The position numbers and the translations under genes are program-made. A model generated the notes under the pieces. That model searched no databases, was not told the origin of the DNA, and worked only from the letters and a program-made list of their open reading frames with translations. A stretch of 64,000 nucleotides of DNA, taken from contig JAIBAI010000009.1 in NCBI GenBank assembly GCA_019695235.1, forward strand, positions 1-64,000. Reading direction: 5' to 3'. Shown one piece after another: positions 15,965 to 24,477 of the stretch (within the stretch, counting starts at the first letter, position 1; each line of letters begins with the position of its first letter). Origin of the DNA: Bacteroidia bacterium. GTDB lineage: Bacteria; Bacteroidota; Bacteroidia; M30B66.

Positions 15965-18424
15965 TTATTCAAACACTATGGTCATTTCAACCCGGCGGTT
16001 CTTCTGGCGACCTTCGGGCGTGGTATTGGTGGCAGTTGGTCTGGTTTGCCCGAACCATTCAGGTTTGAGGCGTTTGATGTCAACCTGTTGGGCAGCAAGG
16101 TATTTCTGAACCGATATTGCCCGGTTCTTTGAAAGTACCATGTTACTTGCTGGTTTACCAACATTATCGGTATGACCACTTATAATAAGCGTCCACTCAG
16201 GTTTCTTAATCAGCAGTTTTGCCAGTTCATTCAATTCATCAAATGAACTTGCTTTGATGATTGCTTTACCGGTTTCGAATTCAAGATTTTCAAAAGCAGT
16301 ACGCAGAATCTCCTGTTCTTCCTTGCCAATCGGTGGACAGCCGTTATTCTCCGGAACGCCCGGTACTGTTGGGCATTTATCCAGTTTATCCGGCACCCCA
16401 TCACCATCGCTGTCGCTTAGCGGGCAACCTTTGTTTTCTGGTAGTCCGGGTACTGTCGGACAGGCATCCACATCATCTAACACCCCATCGCCATCCTGGT
16501 CTTTGTTGGGGCAACCTTTGTTGTAGGCAGGTCCTGGTTCATCCGGACAAGCATCAAGACGGTCTTCAACGCCATCACCATCACGGTCGGGGCAACCATT
16601 AAACTGTTTCAGTCCGGGCACATCAGGGCATTGGTCATCTTTGTCAATAATCTGGTCGCCATCTTTATCCGGACAACCACCGTACATTCTAAGACCAGGC
16701 TCATCAGGACACAAGTCATCTTTGTCGGGGATGCTGTCGCCATCACGGTCAGGGCAACCTTTAAAAGCAGGCAATCCGGCAAGGAACGGGCATTCGTCAT
16801 CTTTATCGGCAATGCCATCACCATCGGTATCAGGGCAGCCATCAAGTGCACGTGGGCCACGCTCATCCGGACATTTGTCAATCTTATCCGGAATACTATC
16901 CAGGTCACGGTCAGGGCAACCTTTTAGATAGCCAGGGCCTGGTTCTAAGGGGCAGTCATCGAATTTGTTGATGATACCATCCCCATCTGCATCGGGGCAG
17001 CCTCGCAAACCTGCCGGGCCTTTCTCATCCGGACAATCATCTTTTCTGTTAGGTACCCCATCTTTGTCCTTGTCGCAATAATCTTCATCTGTTGTTTCAC
17101 GATGGGTAACAAGAGAAATACCCACCCGGATATTGGCGGTACGACTGGTAAACGGACTGATAAAGCCTATCAGGTTATCGCTGGCCACTGTGAGTTGTAT
17201 CAGGCTAAGCCTGGCAGTAAATCCGGCACCTATATTCAATAAGCTGTTATTTTGGTACGACCAGTTGCTTGTAAAGTCGAAATGTGTGCCAATACGTTTG
17301 CTGAAACCAGCGGTAACAGTGGGGTACACTTTGCCGCCGAAGAAATTGCCCATCATCAGCAGGTACAAATCAGTTGAAGGGTTCAATAGCCAGTTGCCCC
17401 CTAAAAATATCCGCGTAGGGAGTTTTGAGTAATAAGAGTCATGGCGCTCCTTTATTTTTAGTACGTTGCTAATTGAGTCAACATAAGCATCGGCGCCTGA
17501 GTCAAGGCTGTCGGGGTTCGTGTTGAGTAGCTCGTTTAGATAGATGCCTTCGAATGAATAGGTTTGTGCCTGATTGGCATAATTTACCGGTTTATATTTC
17601 CATCTTATCCCGCCCAGGTCAACTACACTTGCAGAAAATCTGAATTGGTCGCTGAACACATATTCAGCCCCGAAATCAAAGCCCAATCCCCTGTTCCCAC
17701 GGTTAAACAGGTATGACATTTGTGTGAGCGAATCTGGCGAGAACTTATCCAAGCCGGAGGTATTTAATTGTAAAGTGGATACACCATATAAACGGAAGCT
17801 AACCGGATCGGTAATCAAAGTAAAATCTCCGGTGCTCAAATCGAGGTTTTCCATACCCTGCAAAAATTTAACACGGGCACCCAATCTTAATTTGCACTGA
17901 ATATCTCTTGAAAAGGCAATTCCGTACTCACGGTAATGGGTGCCTAATGCCCTTAAAGCGCCAAGGTTAATTTCTTCTCCTAGTTTTTCAGTATTACCAT
18001 TGATGCCTAATTCAGCCAATTCACGCGGGAAACGGAAGCGGAAATTCACCTTCTCGGTTACGTTGGCTGAAATATACCAGCGCTGCTGTTGCCAGCCCAC
18101 ACTGAACAGGTCTAAATTGACCTGGGTAGAGATAAAACTGTTTTTCCTGAGCTTGCCTAACCATCCGGTTAAATCAAAAAATACCTGCTCAGTACCTTCT
18201 TTCTGACGAATCAGATTTCTGTATGTAAACGAGCTGTTGCCATAGTGAACATAATTGTTTGATATCAGCGGAAGCCCAAGAAAATTATCAGTAACCAGCA
18301 TATATGCCGGATTAATATGCAAGCGGTGTGGATTTGTCTGCAAACCATACAAACTGATGTCAGATTGAGCATTGCCAAAGGCCGCGGACAAACAAAGCAG
18401 GGTAATTAGTAGATATCTTCTCAT
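15965..18424 (-). CDS. OmpA-family outer-membrane protein with thrombospondin type-3 repeats
   Basis: An 819-residue envelope protein. Residues 1-19 are a signal peptide (cleavage near FGNA). Residues ~20-440 are rich in beta-strand and fit the DUF5723-type barrel found in Bacteroidota. Residues ~445-690 hold about ten acidic repeats built on DxDxDG(I/V)xDxxDxCP, calcium-binding thrombospondin type-3 units. Residues ~700-819 are an OmpA peptidoglycan-binding domain (ISGHTDNVG near 755, NRRVEMTIVFE at the end). It probably links outer membrane to peptidoglycan. It starts 3 bases after the lipoprotein gene, so the two form an operon. Confidence 0.93.
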   Translation of the reverse strand: MRRYLLITLLCLSAAFGNAQSDISLYGLQTNPHRLHINPAYMLVTDNFLGLPLISNNYVHYGNSSFTYRNLIRQKEGTEQVFFDLTGWLGKLRKNSFISTQVNLDLFSVGWQQQRWYISANVTEKVNFRFRFPRELAELGINGNTEKLGEEINLGALRALGTHYREYGIAFSRDIQCKLRLGARVKFLQGMENLDLSTGDFTLITDPVSFRLYGVSTLQLNTSGLDKFSPDSLTQMSYLFNRGNRGLGFDFGAEYVFSDQFRFSASVVDLGGIRWKYKPVNYANQAQTYSFEGIYLNELLNTNPDSLDSGADAYVDSISNVLKIKERHDSYYSKLPTRIFLGGNWLLNPSTDLYLLMMGNFFGGKVYPTVTAGFSKRIGTHFDFTSNWSYQNNSLLNIGAGFTARLSLIQLTVASDNLIGFISPFTSRTANIRVGISLVTHRETTDEDYCDKDKDGVPNRKDDCPDEKGPAGLRGCPDADGDGIINKFDDCPLEPGPGYLKGCPDRDLDSIPDKIDKCPDERGPRALDGCPDTDGDGIADKDDECPFLAGLPAFKGCPDRDGDSIPDKDDLCPDEPGLRMYGGCPDKDGDQIIDKDDQCPDVPGLKQFNGCPDRDGDGVEDRLDACPDEPGPAYNKGCPNKDQDGDGVLDDVDACPTVPGLPENKGCPLSDSDGDGVPDKLDKCPTVPGVPENNGCPPIGKEEQEILRTAFENLEFETGKAIIKASSFDELNELAKLLIKKPEWTLIISGHTDNVGKPASNMVLSKNRAISVQKYLAAQQVDIKRLKPEWFGQTRPTATNTTPEGRQKNRRVEMTIVFE

Positions 18425-18427
18425 GGC

Positions 18428-20086
18428 TTAAAAGCTTGTTTTAATTTTGAATTGAGCAGATATCTTGATATTCAGCTTATTGTCTTCGTACACTTTTACA
18501 AGTTCGGTGCCATGATCATAGGTGGTCAGCCTTGCCCGTATGCGTATTCGGTTTGCTCCTGCAGCTCTGAGGGCTTTCCATTGTGCCCCGGTCAGGTAGC
18601 CATCTTCGATGCTAAGGGTAGGTTTGCTTACTTTTCCGTTTGAAGGGTTTACGATGCCCGATTTTAGTACAGGACGTGCACCTGTGTACAGGGAGTCAAG
18701 CGTGGTAAAAACAGGATTCCCGCCCTGGTCAGTACCGTCCTTGCAGAAATATACCTGTAAGGTGCCGTCAGAGGGGAAACCATTATTAATTATCACACGA
18801 AGCATCAGACGTTCAATTTCATCAGCAACTTCAGCAAACTCAAAATTAAATGTATCAAGCAGCGACAGGTTCAGGCTTAGACCATCAAGGGGCAGTCTGA
18901 CCTCTGCATAAACATGTATCCTTGAGGTATCATAAAGAAAATGATTGACAGCCGGATTGGTACCATGAACAAATTGGTGGCTTGTTTGATTGGTCATGTA
19001 TCGGGGAAACGAATTCAATACATTACCAATATTGGAAGCATTGTTTACTGTGAAGTCTATGTCGTTTTGCCCCTGAGCACCACCATCGGTTTGTGCTGGT
19101 ACATCTACCGGATAGCTTGTCCCGGATAAATTCACCGGAGGTATCATTGCCCCTGGTCTGAAGCCGGTAAATGCATTTAATGAGCTTTTGAGGGGTATTC
19201 CGGCAGAGTTACGAATTGAAATTTTTGCAGAAGGGTCTTCGAAATCAAGAATATCGGCTTCAATTGCATTTTTAAAAATACGTAGAAACAAGGTGTCATT
19301 GGTTACTATTGGCATTTCGAGCCCCGGAAAATAGCCTGTGATTTTTTTGAATTCCTGCTCTTTAAGCTGTACACTGCTGGTAAAGTGCCCTGAGGCAGGC
19401 ACAGTTTCTGAAGAACTCTTTTCAACCTCTGCAATCAAATGTACCTCAAGTTCCTGCTGACTATTCAGGTCAAGCAAAACCCCCGCCAGTGCTATCTCGA
19501 TATGTGCATTGCCGGGGGTACCTGAAGGAATTACCTGAGCAGATTGCCGAAGTGGAACTCCATTACGGCTTGCTCCCGGAATACTTATGGTGAAATTGAC
19601 TTTCTGGTTAATGTTTGATTTTAAATCGGCTAACAGCACCCCATCTTTCAACCAAATAGAATCAGGTAGCGCATTGGAGGCACCTTGCCCGCTTAAGGGA
19701 TAGGGAAGCATCAGCACGAGTGAGTCAGCTACCTTCGTGCCATTGGGCATCTGGTTGAGCAAACCTGAATTGGCCAGACTTAAGCCAAATGCGTTGTTGT
19801 CGCTCAGAACAGGAAGCGCTAACAGGTCGCCTGCCATTGCACTGTAGTTGTCAGACAGATAATAGACCTCGACAATGTTCTTGTCGTTAATCACTATCTT
19901 TTCAGGAGAGTCTTTTTTGAGAAAGATGTCGTTAACCCCTACATCAGCGTTTACCAGTGGAACCGAAAAGTCAGGTGCCCATTCGCTCTCAGCCATATTG
20001 CTGAAATCGTCTTTTTTGTAGCAGGAAGTACTTATCAGCAACAAGCTGACTGCGCTTGCAGCCAGATACTTTTTTGAAAAAATCAT
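18428..20086 (-). CDS. Lipoprotein of unknown function, partner of the OmpA/TSP3 protein
   Basis: A 552-residue protein with a lipoprotein signal; lipobox ISTSC places the lipidated Cys near residue 22. The remainder looks all-beta, with repeated hydrophobic strands and segments such as FSVPLVNADVGVNDIFL and PYPLSGQGASNALPDSIWLKDGVL. I recognise no named domain. Its stop lies only 3 bases before the OmpA-family start, so the pair is co-transcribed, implying a joint role in the outer membrane. A perfect -7 element TAAATTTG (minus strand, 20115-20122) lies 28 bases upstream. Confidence 0.75.
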   Translation of the reverse strand: MIFSKKYLAASAVSLLLISTSCYKKDDFSNMAESEWAPDFSVPLVNADVGVNDIFLKKDSPEKIVINDKNIVEVYYLSDNYSAMAGDLLALPVLSDNNAFGLSLANSGLLNQMPNGTKVADSLVLMLPYPLSGQGASNALPDSIWLKDGVLLADLKSNINQKVNFTISIPGASRNGVPLRQSAQVIPSGTPGNAHIEIALAGVLLDLNSQQELEVHLIAEVEKSSSETVPASGHFTSSVQLKEQEFKKITGYFPGLEMPIVTNDTLFLRIFKNAIEADILDFEDPSAKISIRNSAGIPLKSSLNAFTGFRPGAMIPPVNLSGTSYPVDVPAQTDGGAQGQNDIDFTVNNASNIGNVLNSFPRYMTNQTSHQFVHGTNPAVNHFLYDTSRIHVYAEVRLPLDGLSLNLSLLDTFNFEFAEVADEIERLMLRVIINNGFPSDGTLQVYFCKDGTDQGGNPVFTTLDSLYTGARPVLKSGIVNPSNGKVSKPTLSIEDGYLTGAQWKALRAAGANRIRIRARLTTYDHGTELVKVYEDNKLNIKISAQFKIKTSF

Positions 20087-20114
20087 GATATATTTATATA
20101 AAGCTTATTCAAAT

Positions 20115-20122
20115 CAAATTTA
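20115..20122 (-). promoter_or_regulatory. -7 element of the lipoprotein/OmpA operon
   Basis: Read on the minus strand this is TAAATTTG, a perfect TAnnTTTG. No TTG lies at the expected -33 distance. Confidence 0.45.
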
Positions 20123-20163
20123 TCAGGTTTTTTGAATGTACATCATAAATACTTACAGTAATT

Positions 20164-20760
20164 TTAAAGAGTTTTCAGAAGCCTGAACGATTTCCTGTGT
20201 TCTTCAAGCATCCCTAATTGTGCTATTGCTTCGCGGTGCATAAGGGTGCCATATCCCTTGTGTTGTTGAAAACCATAAGCGGGGTATTGTTGAGCAAGGT
20301 CAAGCATGTATTCATCTCTGTGGGTCTTGGCCAACACAGAAGCTGCAGCAATGCTGAGGTATTTGTTGTCGCCCCCCACAATCGTTCGGTGCTCAATTCC
20401 CGGAAAGGGTCTGAATCGGTTGCCATCAATGATTAAAAATGCCGGAATGGTTTGCAAGCCTTCAATTGCCCGGTGCATTGCTAAAAAAGTAGCCTGAAGT
20501 ATATTGATACTGTCTATTTCTTCAACACTGGCGCTTGCCACATGCCATGCAACAGCTTCCTGTTCAATGGTGATTCTAAGCTGTGCGCGTTGTTTGGCTG
20601 AAAGTTGTTTTGAATCTCTTAATAAGGGATGTTGAAAACCCTCAGGCAAAATAACCCCGGCAGCAAATACAGGGCCTGCGAGGCAGCCACGCCCGGCTTC
20701 ATCAATCCCGGCTTCCACTCCCGGATATTTGAAATATGGCAAAAGGCTATTTGCTTTCAT
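20164..20760 (-). CDS. rnhB: Ribonuclease HII
   Basis: Removes ribonucleotides from RNA-DNA hybrids. The 198-residue protein has the signature [14 protein letters not shown] at 18-31 (metal ligands Asp20 and Glu21), the Asp of LIIDGNRF near 106-113 and a further Asp in KTHRDEYM near 145-152. Length is typical. Its ATG overlaps the stop of the upstream response-regulator gene by 4 bases, an unusual functional pairing. Confidence 0.95.
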   Translation of the reverse strand: MKANSLLPYFKYPGVEAGIDEAGRGCLAGPVFAAGVILPEGFQHPLLRDSKQLSAKQRAQLRITIEQEAVAWHVASASVEEIDSINILQATFLAMHRAIEGLQTIPAFLIIDGNRFRPFPGIEHRTIVGGDNKYLSIAAASVLAKTHRDEYMLDLAQQYPAYGFQQHKGYGTLMHREAIAQLGMLEEHRKSFRLLKTL

Positions 20761-21461
20761 GCGCCGGACGTAAAGCGGTACCCGACACCACGTACCGAAT
20801 GAAAATAAACAGGTTCACGCGGGTTGGGCTCAAAAAGTTTGCGAAAAACCAAAATGAAATTGTCAATGGTACGGGTGGAAGGAAAGATATCATATCCCCA
20901 AACCTTTTCAAGAATCATTTTTCGCGAAACCACTTCACCTTCACGGTCAATAAGTAATTTCAGCAACTGAATTTCTTTCTTCGAAAGGGTATGGTGGGTG
21001 CCATTGTAACAAGTTATTTCAAAGGTGTTAAAGTTGATTGAATTGCCGCCAAAAGACCTTTCAGGCCCAATACTACTTCCGGTTTTTATCCGGTCAAGAC
21101 CTCTTTTTATAAGTGAATTTACCCGAAGCAACAATTCTTCTAAATCAAATGGTTTTGCCAGATAGTCATCTGCCCCCAATTTTAAGCCCTGTACCCTGTC
21201 GGTACTTGCATTTTTGGCTGTCAGAAATAAAATTGGCACGGTTGCGTTTTCAAGCCGGATGCTTTCGCACACAGCAAAGCCATCAAGCTCAGGCAGCATC
21301 ACATCAAGTATGAGCAGGTCAAAACGCTCTTCCCGGGCCTTGCGCAATGCCTGCATGCCGGTAGATACACTTACAGTATGGTACCCTTCAAGGTCGAGAT
21401 TCAGACTAATCATTTCTCGGAGACTGCCTTCGTCTTCTGCAAGTAATATCCTGTAAGCCAT
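20757..21461 (-). CDS. OmpR/PhoB-family response regulator
   Basis: A 234-residue two-component regulator. The receiver domain (1-~120) has the acidic pair Glu9/Asp10, phosphoacceptor Asp53 in [13 protein letters not shown], Thr in LFLTAK near 80 and Lys in YLAKPFD near 101. The C-terminal winged helix (~130-234) ends with [17 protein letters not shown] and SVRGVGYRF. No histidine kinase gene is adjacent, so the partner is unknown. A -7 element TAGCTTTG lies 8 bases upstream on the minus strand (21470-21477), back to back with the protease promoter. Confidence 0.95.
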   Translation of the reverse strand: MAYRILLAEDEGSLREMISLNLDLEGYHTVSVSTGMQALRKAREERFDLLILDVMLPELDGFAVCESIRLENATVPILFLTAKNASTDRVQGLKLGADDYLAKPFDLEELLLRVNSLIKRGLDRIKTGSSIGPERSFGGNSINFNTFEITCYNGTHHTLSKKEIQLLKLLIDREGEVVSRKMILEKVWGYDIFPSTRTIDNFILVFRKLFEPNPREPVYFHSVRGVGYRFTSGA

Positions 21462-21469
21462 AATCGTTG

Positions 21470-21477
21470 CAAAGCTA
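21470..21477 (-). promoter_or_regulatory. -7 element of the response regulator-rnhB operon
   Basis: On the minus strand this is TAGCTTTG, a perfect TAnnTTTG, 8 bases before the start codon at 21461, implying a very short leader. Confidence 0.45.
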
Positions 21478-21498
21478 AGGACCTTGATAAATATCTCC

Positions 21499-21506
21499 TA
21501 TTTTTG
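21499..21506 (+). promoter_or_regulatory. -7 element upstream of the M43 protease gene
   Basis: TATTTTTG matches TAnnTTTG and would give a leader of roughly 50 bases to the ATG at 21559. A clear -33 TTG is absent. Confidence 0.35.
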
Positions 21507-21558
21507 CACAGATTTACCGGATACTTTCATTGTAAAGTACCAGAATACCACAAAGTTC

Positions 21559-23355
21559 ATGAAGCACCTGATTGCGTTTTTTCTTCTCAGCTTGTTGATG
21601 GGTCAACCATATTTATTAGCGCAGGAGCGGTGTGGTACTACGCTTTTATTGCAACAGCGTGAACAAGAAGATCCTCAGCTAAAAGCCCGCCTGCAAGCAT
21701 TAAACCAACAGTTGCATGAATGGATTGATGCAAATGCTGACAAAGCAGCCTCACGGGCAGTCATTACCATTCCGGTAGTGGTACATGTGCTGCATCACCA
21801 GGCAGAACAAAACATTGCTGATGAGCAAATTTTCAGCCAGATCCAGGTGCTTAACGATGATTACCGCCGCCTGAATGCCGACAAGGTCAATACGCCTTCA
21901 ATTTTTCAAAGTGTTGCCGCCGATTGTGAGATAGAATTTGTGCTGGCAAAACAAGACCCTTCAGGTAATGCAACTACTGGAATTACCCGAACATATACCC
22001 AGGCCCAGGTATTTCAAATGGGCAATGCGATGAAACGCACCGAAACAGGAGGAAAAGCCGCCTGGGATACAAAAAAATACCTGAACATCTGGGTATGTAA
22101 CCTTAATACCGGTTTGCTTGGTTATGCAAGCGTACCGGGTTCAGAACTTGCAGCATACGATGGAGTAGTAATTTCATACAAGGCTTTTGGAAAGGGGGGG
22201 GCCACAGTGGCGCCATACAACCTTGGCCGTACAGCCACCCATGAAATAGGTCATTGGTTAAATTTACAACATATCTGGGGCGACAACGATGGCTCTGACC
22301 CTTGTTCAGGCACTGATAATGTGGCAGATACGCCCAATCAAGCTCTTCAAAATGAAGGTTGCCCTAATTTCCCAGCGCCAACTTGTGGTAATACCAGTGA
22401 TATGTTCATGAATTATATGGACTATACCCGTGATGCCTGTATGAATCTTTTTACCAAAGGGCAGAAAGACCGCATGAATGCTACATTGAATGGGGTGCGT
22501 TCAGGGATTCTCAGCTCATTGGGGGGCACGGTGCCTGTAATAAAACCGGTTTGTGACACGCTAACAAATGCTATCAGTCCGGATGGCCTTGTGTTATACA
22601 GGGTTGAGGAGTTTTCAGATGACCAGACAGGGTATTTAATTGGCCATAATGGATACAGAGATGCGGCATTTGCAGAGTATATTGGCTCAGTTGGGCAAAA
22701 ATCTATTGCAAGGATAATGTTTGATTTCGCCAGAGCTGAATTTGGTAATCCACTTGACTCAGTGCTGGTTTTTATCCGGAAGGCAGCAACAGAAGGCCCC
22801 GGAGAGGTGCTGGCAAGTCGTAAGCTGGCAATTGCAGCTATCGCAGCCAATATTGATAATTTTACTTATACAGAAGTTGATTTTGCACCAGGAATAACTG
22901 TAACAGGCAGTTTCTACGTGGGCTTTGAAATAACCTATCTGCCGGGTGATACGGTGGCGATGTATTCTACCCAGTACGATGAAGAAAGTTCAGGAAATGC
23001 CTGGTTTCAGGATTCTGCGGGGGTATGGTCATCGTATGATGATGTTTATGAAATTGCTATCTCATCAGGCGTTTATGTAGATATTTGTTCAACTGTTTCA
23101 ATTGCAGAAACCGCAGAGAATGTACCGGAAGTGATGGTTTACCCGAATCCGGTAAGTGAAATCTTGAATATATCGTTTGTTGAGAAGTTGTTTTCGTATG
23201 AAGTGCTTAGTACAGAAGGTCGCCTTGTCGGTAAGGGAAGCACAGCAACCGGCAGCGTGCAGTTACCTGTAAGCCGGCTTTCAAATGGGGTCTATTTTTT
23301 AAGGCTTATCGCCGGAGACAAAATTGCAGGTACTAAGTTTATCATTCAACATTAA
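21559..23355 (+). CDS. Secreted M43 (pappalysin-like) zinc metalloprotease with T9SS sorting domain
   Basis: From the ATG at 21559 the protein has 598 residues; the in-frame codons upstream (from 21484) lack a signal peptide and are probably untranslated. A signal peptide (MKHLIAFFLLSLLMG...LAQ) covers ~1-21. The zinc motif HEIGHWLNLQHIWGD (HExxHxxxxxH) and the Met-turn MNYMDYTRDACMN identify an M43B metalloprotease. The last ~75 residues (VMVYPNPVSEILNISF ... GTKFIIQH) are a T9SS type A sorting domain, so the enzyme is exported through the outer membrane. A -7 element TATTTTTG lies at 21499-21506. tatC follows after 3 bases. Confidence 0.93.
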   Translation: MKHLIAFFLLSLLMGQPYLLAQERCGTTLLLQQREQEDPQLKARLQALNQQLHEWIDANADKAASRAVITIPVVVHVLHHQAEQNIADEQIFSQIQVLNDDYRRLNADKVNTPSIFQSVAADCEIEFVLAKQDPSGNATTGITRTYTQAQVFQMGNAMKRTETGGKAAWDTKKYLNIWVCNLNTGLLGYASVPGSELAAYDGVVISYKAFGKGGATVAPYNLGRTATHEIGHWLNLQHIWGDNDGSDPCSGTDNVADTPNQALQNEGCPNFPAPTCGNTSDMFMNYMDYTRDACMNLFTKGQKDRMNATLNGVRSGILSSLGGTVPVIKPVCDTLTNAISPDGLVLYRVEEFSDDQTGYLIGHNGYRDAAFAEYIGSVGQKSIARIMFDFARAEFGNPLDSVLVFIRKAATEGPGEVLASRKLAIAAIAANIDNFTYTEVDFAPGITVTGSFYVGFEITYLPGDTVAMYSTQYDEESSGNAWFQDSAGVWSSYDDVYEIAISSGVYVDICSTVSIAETAENVPEVMVYPNPVSEILNISFVEKLFSYEVLSTEGRLVGKGSTATGSVQLPVSRLSNGVYFLRLIAGDKIAGTKFIIQH

Positions 23356-23358
23356 AAC

Positions 23359-24186
23359 ATGGCTTTAGACCAGCCCGAAGTAGAGAAGCCGGGAGGCGAA
23401 ATGACATTTTTAGAGCACCTTGAGGCTCTTCGCTGGCACCTTATCAGGTCGGTGCTGGCCATCATGATTTTCGCAGTAATTGCATTTTTCTACCGTGAAG
23501 TAGTATTTGATGGCATTTTACTGGCGGCAATGTACCCTGATTTCCTCACCTACAGGGCTTTGTGCTGGCTGTCGCATACGCTTTTACACGATAATTCATT
23601 GTGTATCGAGGCCATGCATTTTAATCTGATCAATGTTTCAATGTCGGGCCAATTCACCACCCACATGAAGGTTTCGTTGTTTGCCGGTTTGGTGCTTGCA
23701 TTTCCCTACCTGCTTTGGGAAGTATGGCGTTTTATAAAACCAGCCCTCTATCATAAAGAGCGACGGTATGCAAGCGGTTTGGTTTTTTGGGGTTCTTTCC
23801 TTTTCTTTTCAGGTATCGCCTTCGGGTACTATTTAATTGCCCCGATGAGCATCTATTTTTTAGGTAACTACCAGGTGAGCAGCCTTGTTACCAACCAAAT
23901 ACACGTAGGCAGTTTTATTGACACGGTTGTTGTGACTACTTTTGGGTCGGGCTTGTTGTTTGAGCTACCAATAGTGGTTTACTTTTTGGCAAAAGTGGGT
24001 ATTGTATCAGCTGCATTTTTACGCCGCACCCGTCGGATATCTTATGTAATTATTCTTATTGTGGCTGCTATTATTACTCCGCCCGATGCAACAAGCCAGA
24101 TTATTGTGAGTATTCCATTGTTCCTGCTGTACGAGGTAAGTATCTTTATTGCCCGGAAAATTGAGCGGGAGCAGGGGCGGAGTTAA
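23359..24186 (+). CDS. tatC: Twin-arginine translocase subunit TatC
   Basis: Inner-membrane receptor of the Tat pathway for folded proteins; 275 residues with six hydrophobic segments. The N-terminal MTFLEHLEALRWHLIRS near 15-31 is the conserved cytoplasmic motif, and GLVLAFPYLLWEVWRFIKPALYHKER near 110-135 the conserved loop. There is an insertion between TM1 and TM2 (YPDFLTYRALCWLSHTLLHDN). It lies 3 bases after the protease gene and is followed by tatA; no tatB is present. Confidence 0.95.
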   Translation: MALDQPEVEKPGGEMTFLEHLEALRWHLIRSVLAIMIFAVIAFFYREVVFDGILLAAMYPDFLTYRALCWLSHTLLHDNSLCIEAMHFNLINVSMSGQFTTHMKVSLFAGLVLAFPYLLWEVWRFIKPALYHKERRYASGLVFWGSFLFFSGIAFGYYLIAPMSIYFLGNYQVSSLVTNQIHVGSFIDTVVVTTFGSGLLFELPIVVYFLAKVGIVSAAFLRRTRRISYVIILIVAAIITPPDATSQIIVSIPLFLLYEVSIFIARKIEREQGRS

Positions 24187-24261
24187 GCCGGTTGTTTGCT
24201 GAAAATTGGAATATATAGAGAATACCTGCTCTTTTTCTTATTCGGTTTCCACGATAAAACT

Positions 24262-24269
24262 TACCTTTG
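24262..24269 (+). promoter_or_regulatory. -7 element of tatA-gatA
   Basis: TACCTTTG lies 20 bases before the tatA ATG; TTC rather than TTG occurs 18 bases upstream. Confidence 0.4.
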
Positions 24270-24289
24270 TAACCTGAATCAGAATCAAC

Positions 24290-24457
24290 ATGGGAAAATT
24301 CGGTGCAACTGAAATTATCATCATTCTTGCGGTTATTTTGCTTTTGTTTGGCGGAAAGAAAATCCCCGAACTGATGAAAGGCCTAGGTCGCGGTATGCGC
24401 GAGTTCAAAGATGCCAAAGATGGCAAGGGTGAAGATATTCAGGAAAAGAAAAATTAA
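24290..24457 (+). CDS. tatA: Twin-arginine translocase subunit TatA
   Basis: A short 55-residue gene, [18 protein letters not shown] continuing to the TAA at 24455-24457. It has one N-terminal membrane helix (~7-20), the hinge [17 protein letters not shown] and an amphipathic helix, then a charged tail (EDIQEKKN), exactly the TatA layout. It forms the pore for folded, cofactor-bearing proteins recognised by TatC. As the only TatA/B-type protein here it probably serves both roles, as is usual in Bacteroidota. gatA begins 20 bases downstream. Confidence 0.93.
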   Translation: MGKFGATEIIIILAVILLLFGGKKIPELMKGLGRGMREFKDAKDGKGEDIQEKKN

Positions 24458-24477
24458 TCAGGCTACAGCAAAGCTAC

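Noticed and set aside
16254-17080. Several open frames of ~90-113 codons on the plus strand across the TSP3 repeats
   Set aside because: They come from the periodic DxDxDG codons of the OmpA-family gene read in other frames; composition is repetitive and no family or start signal supports them.
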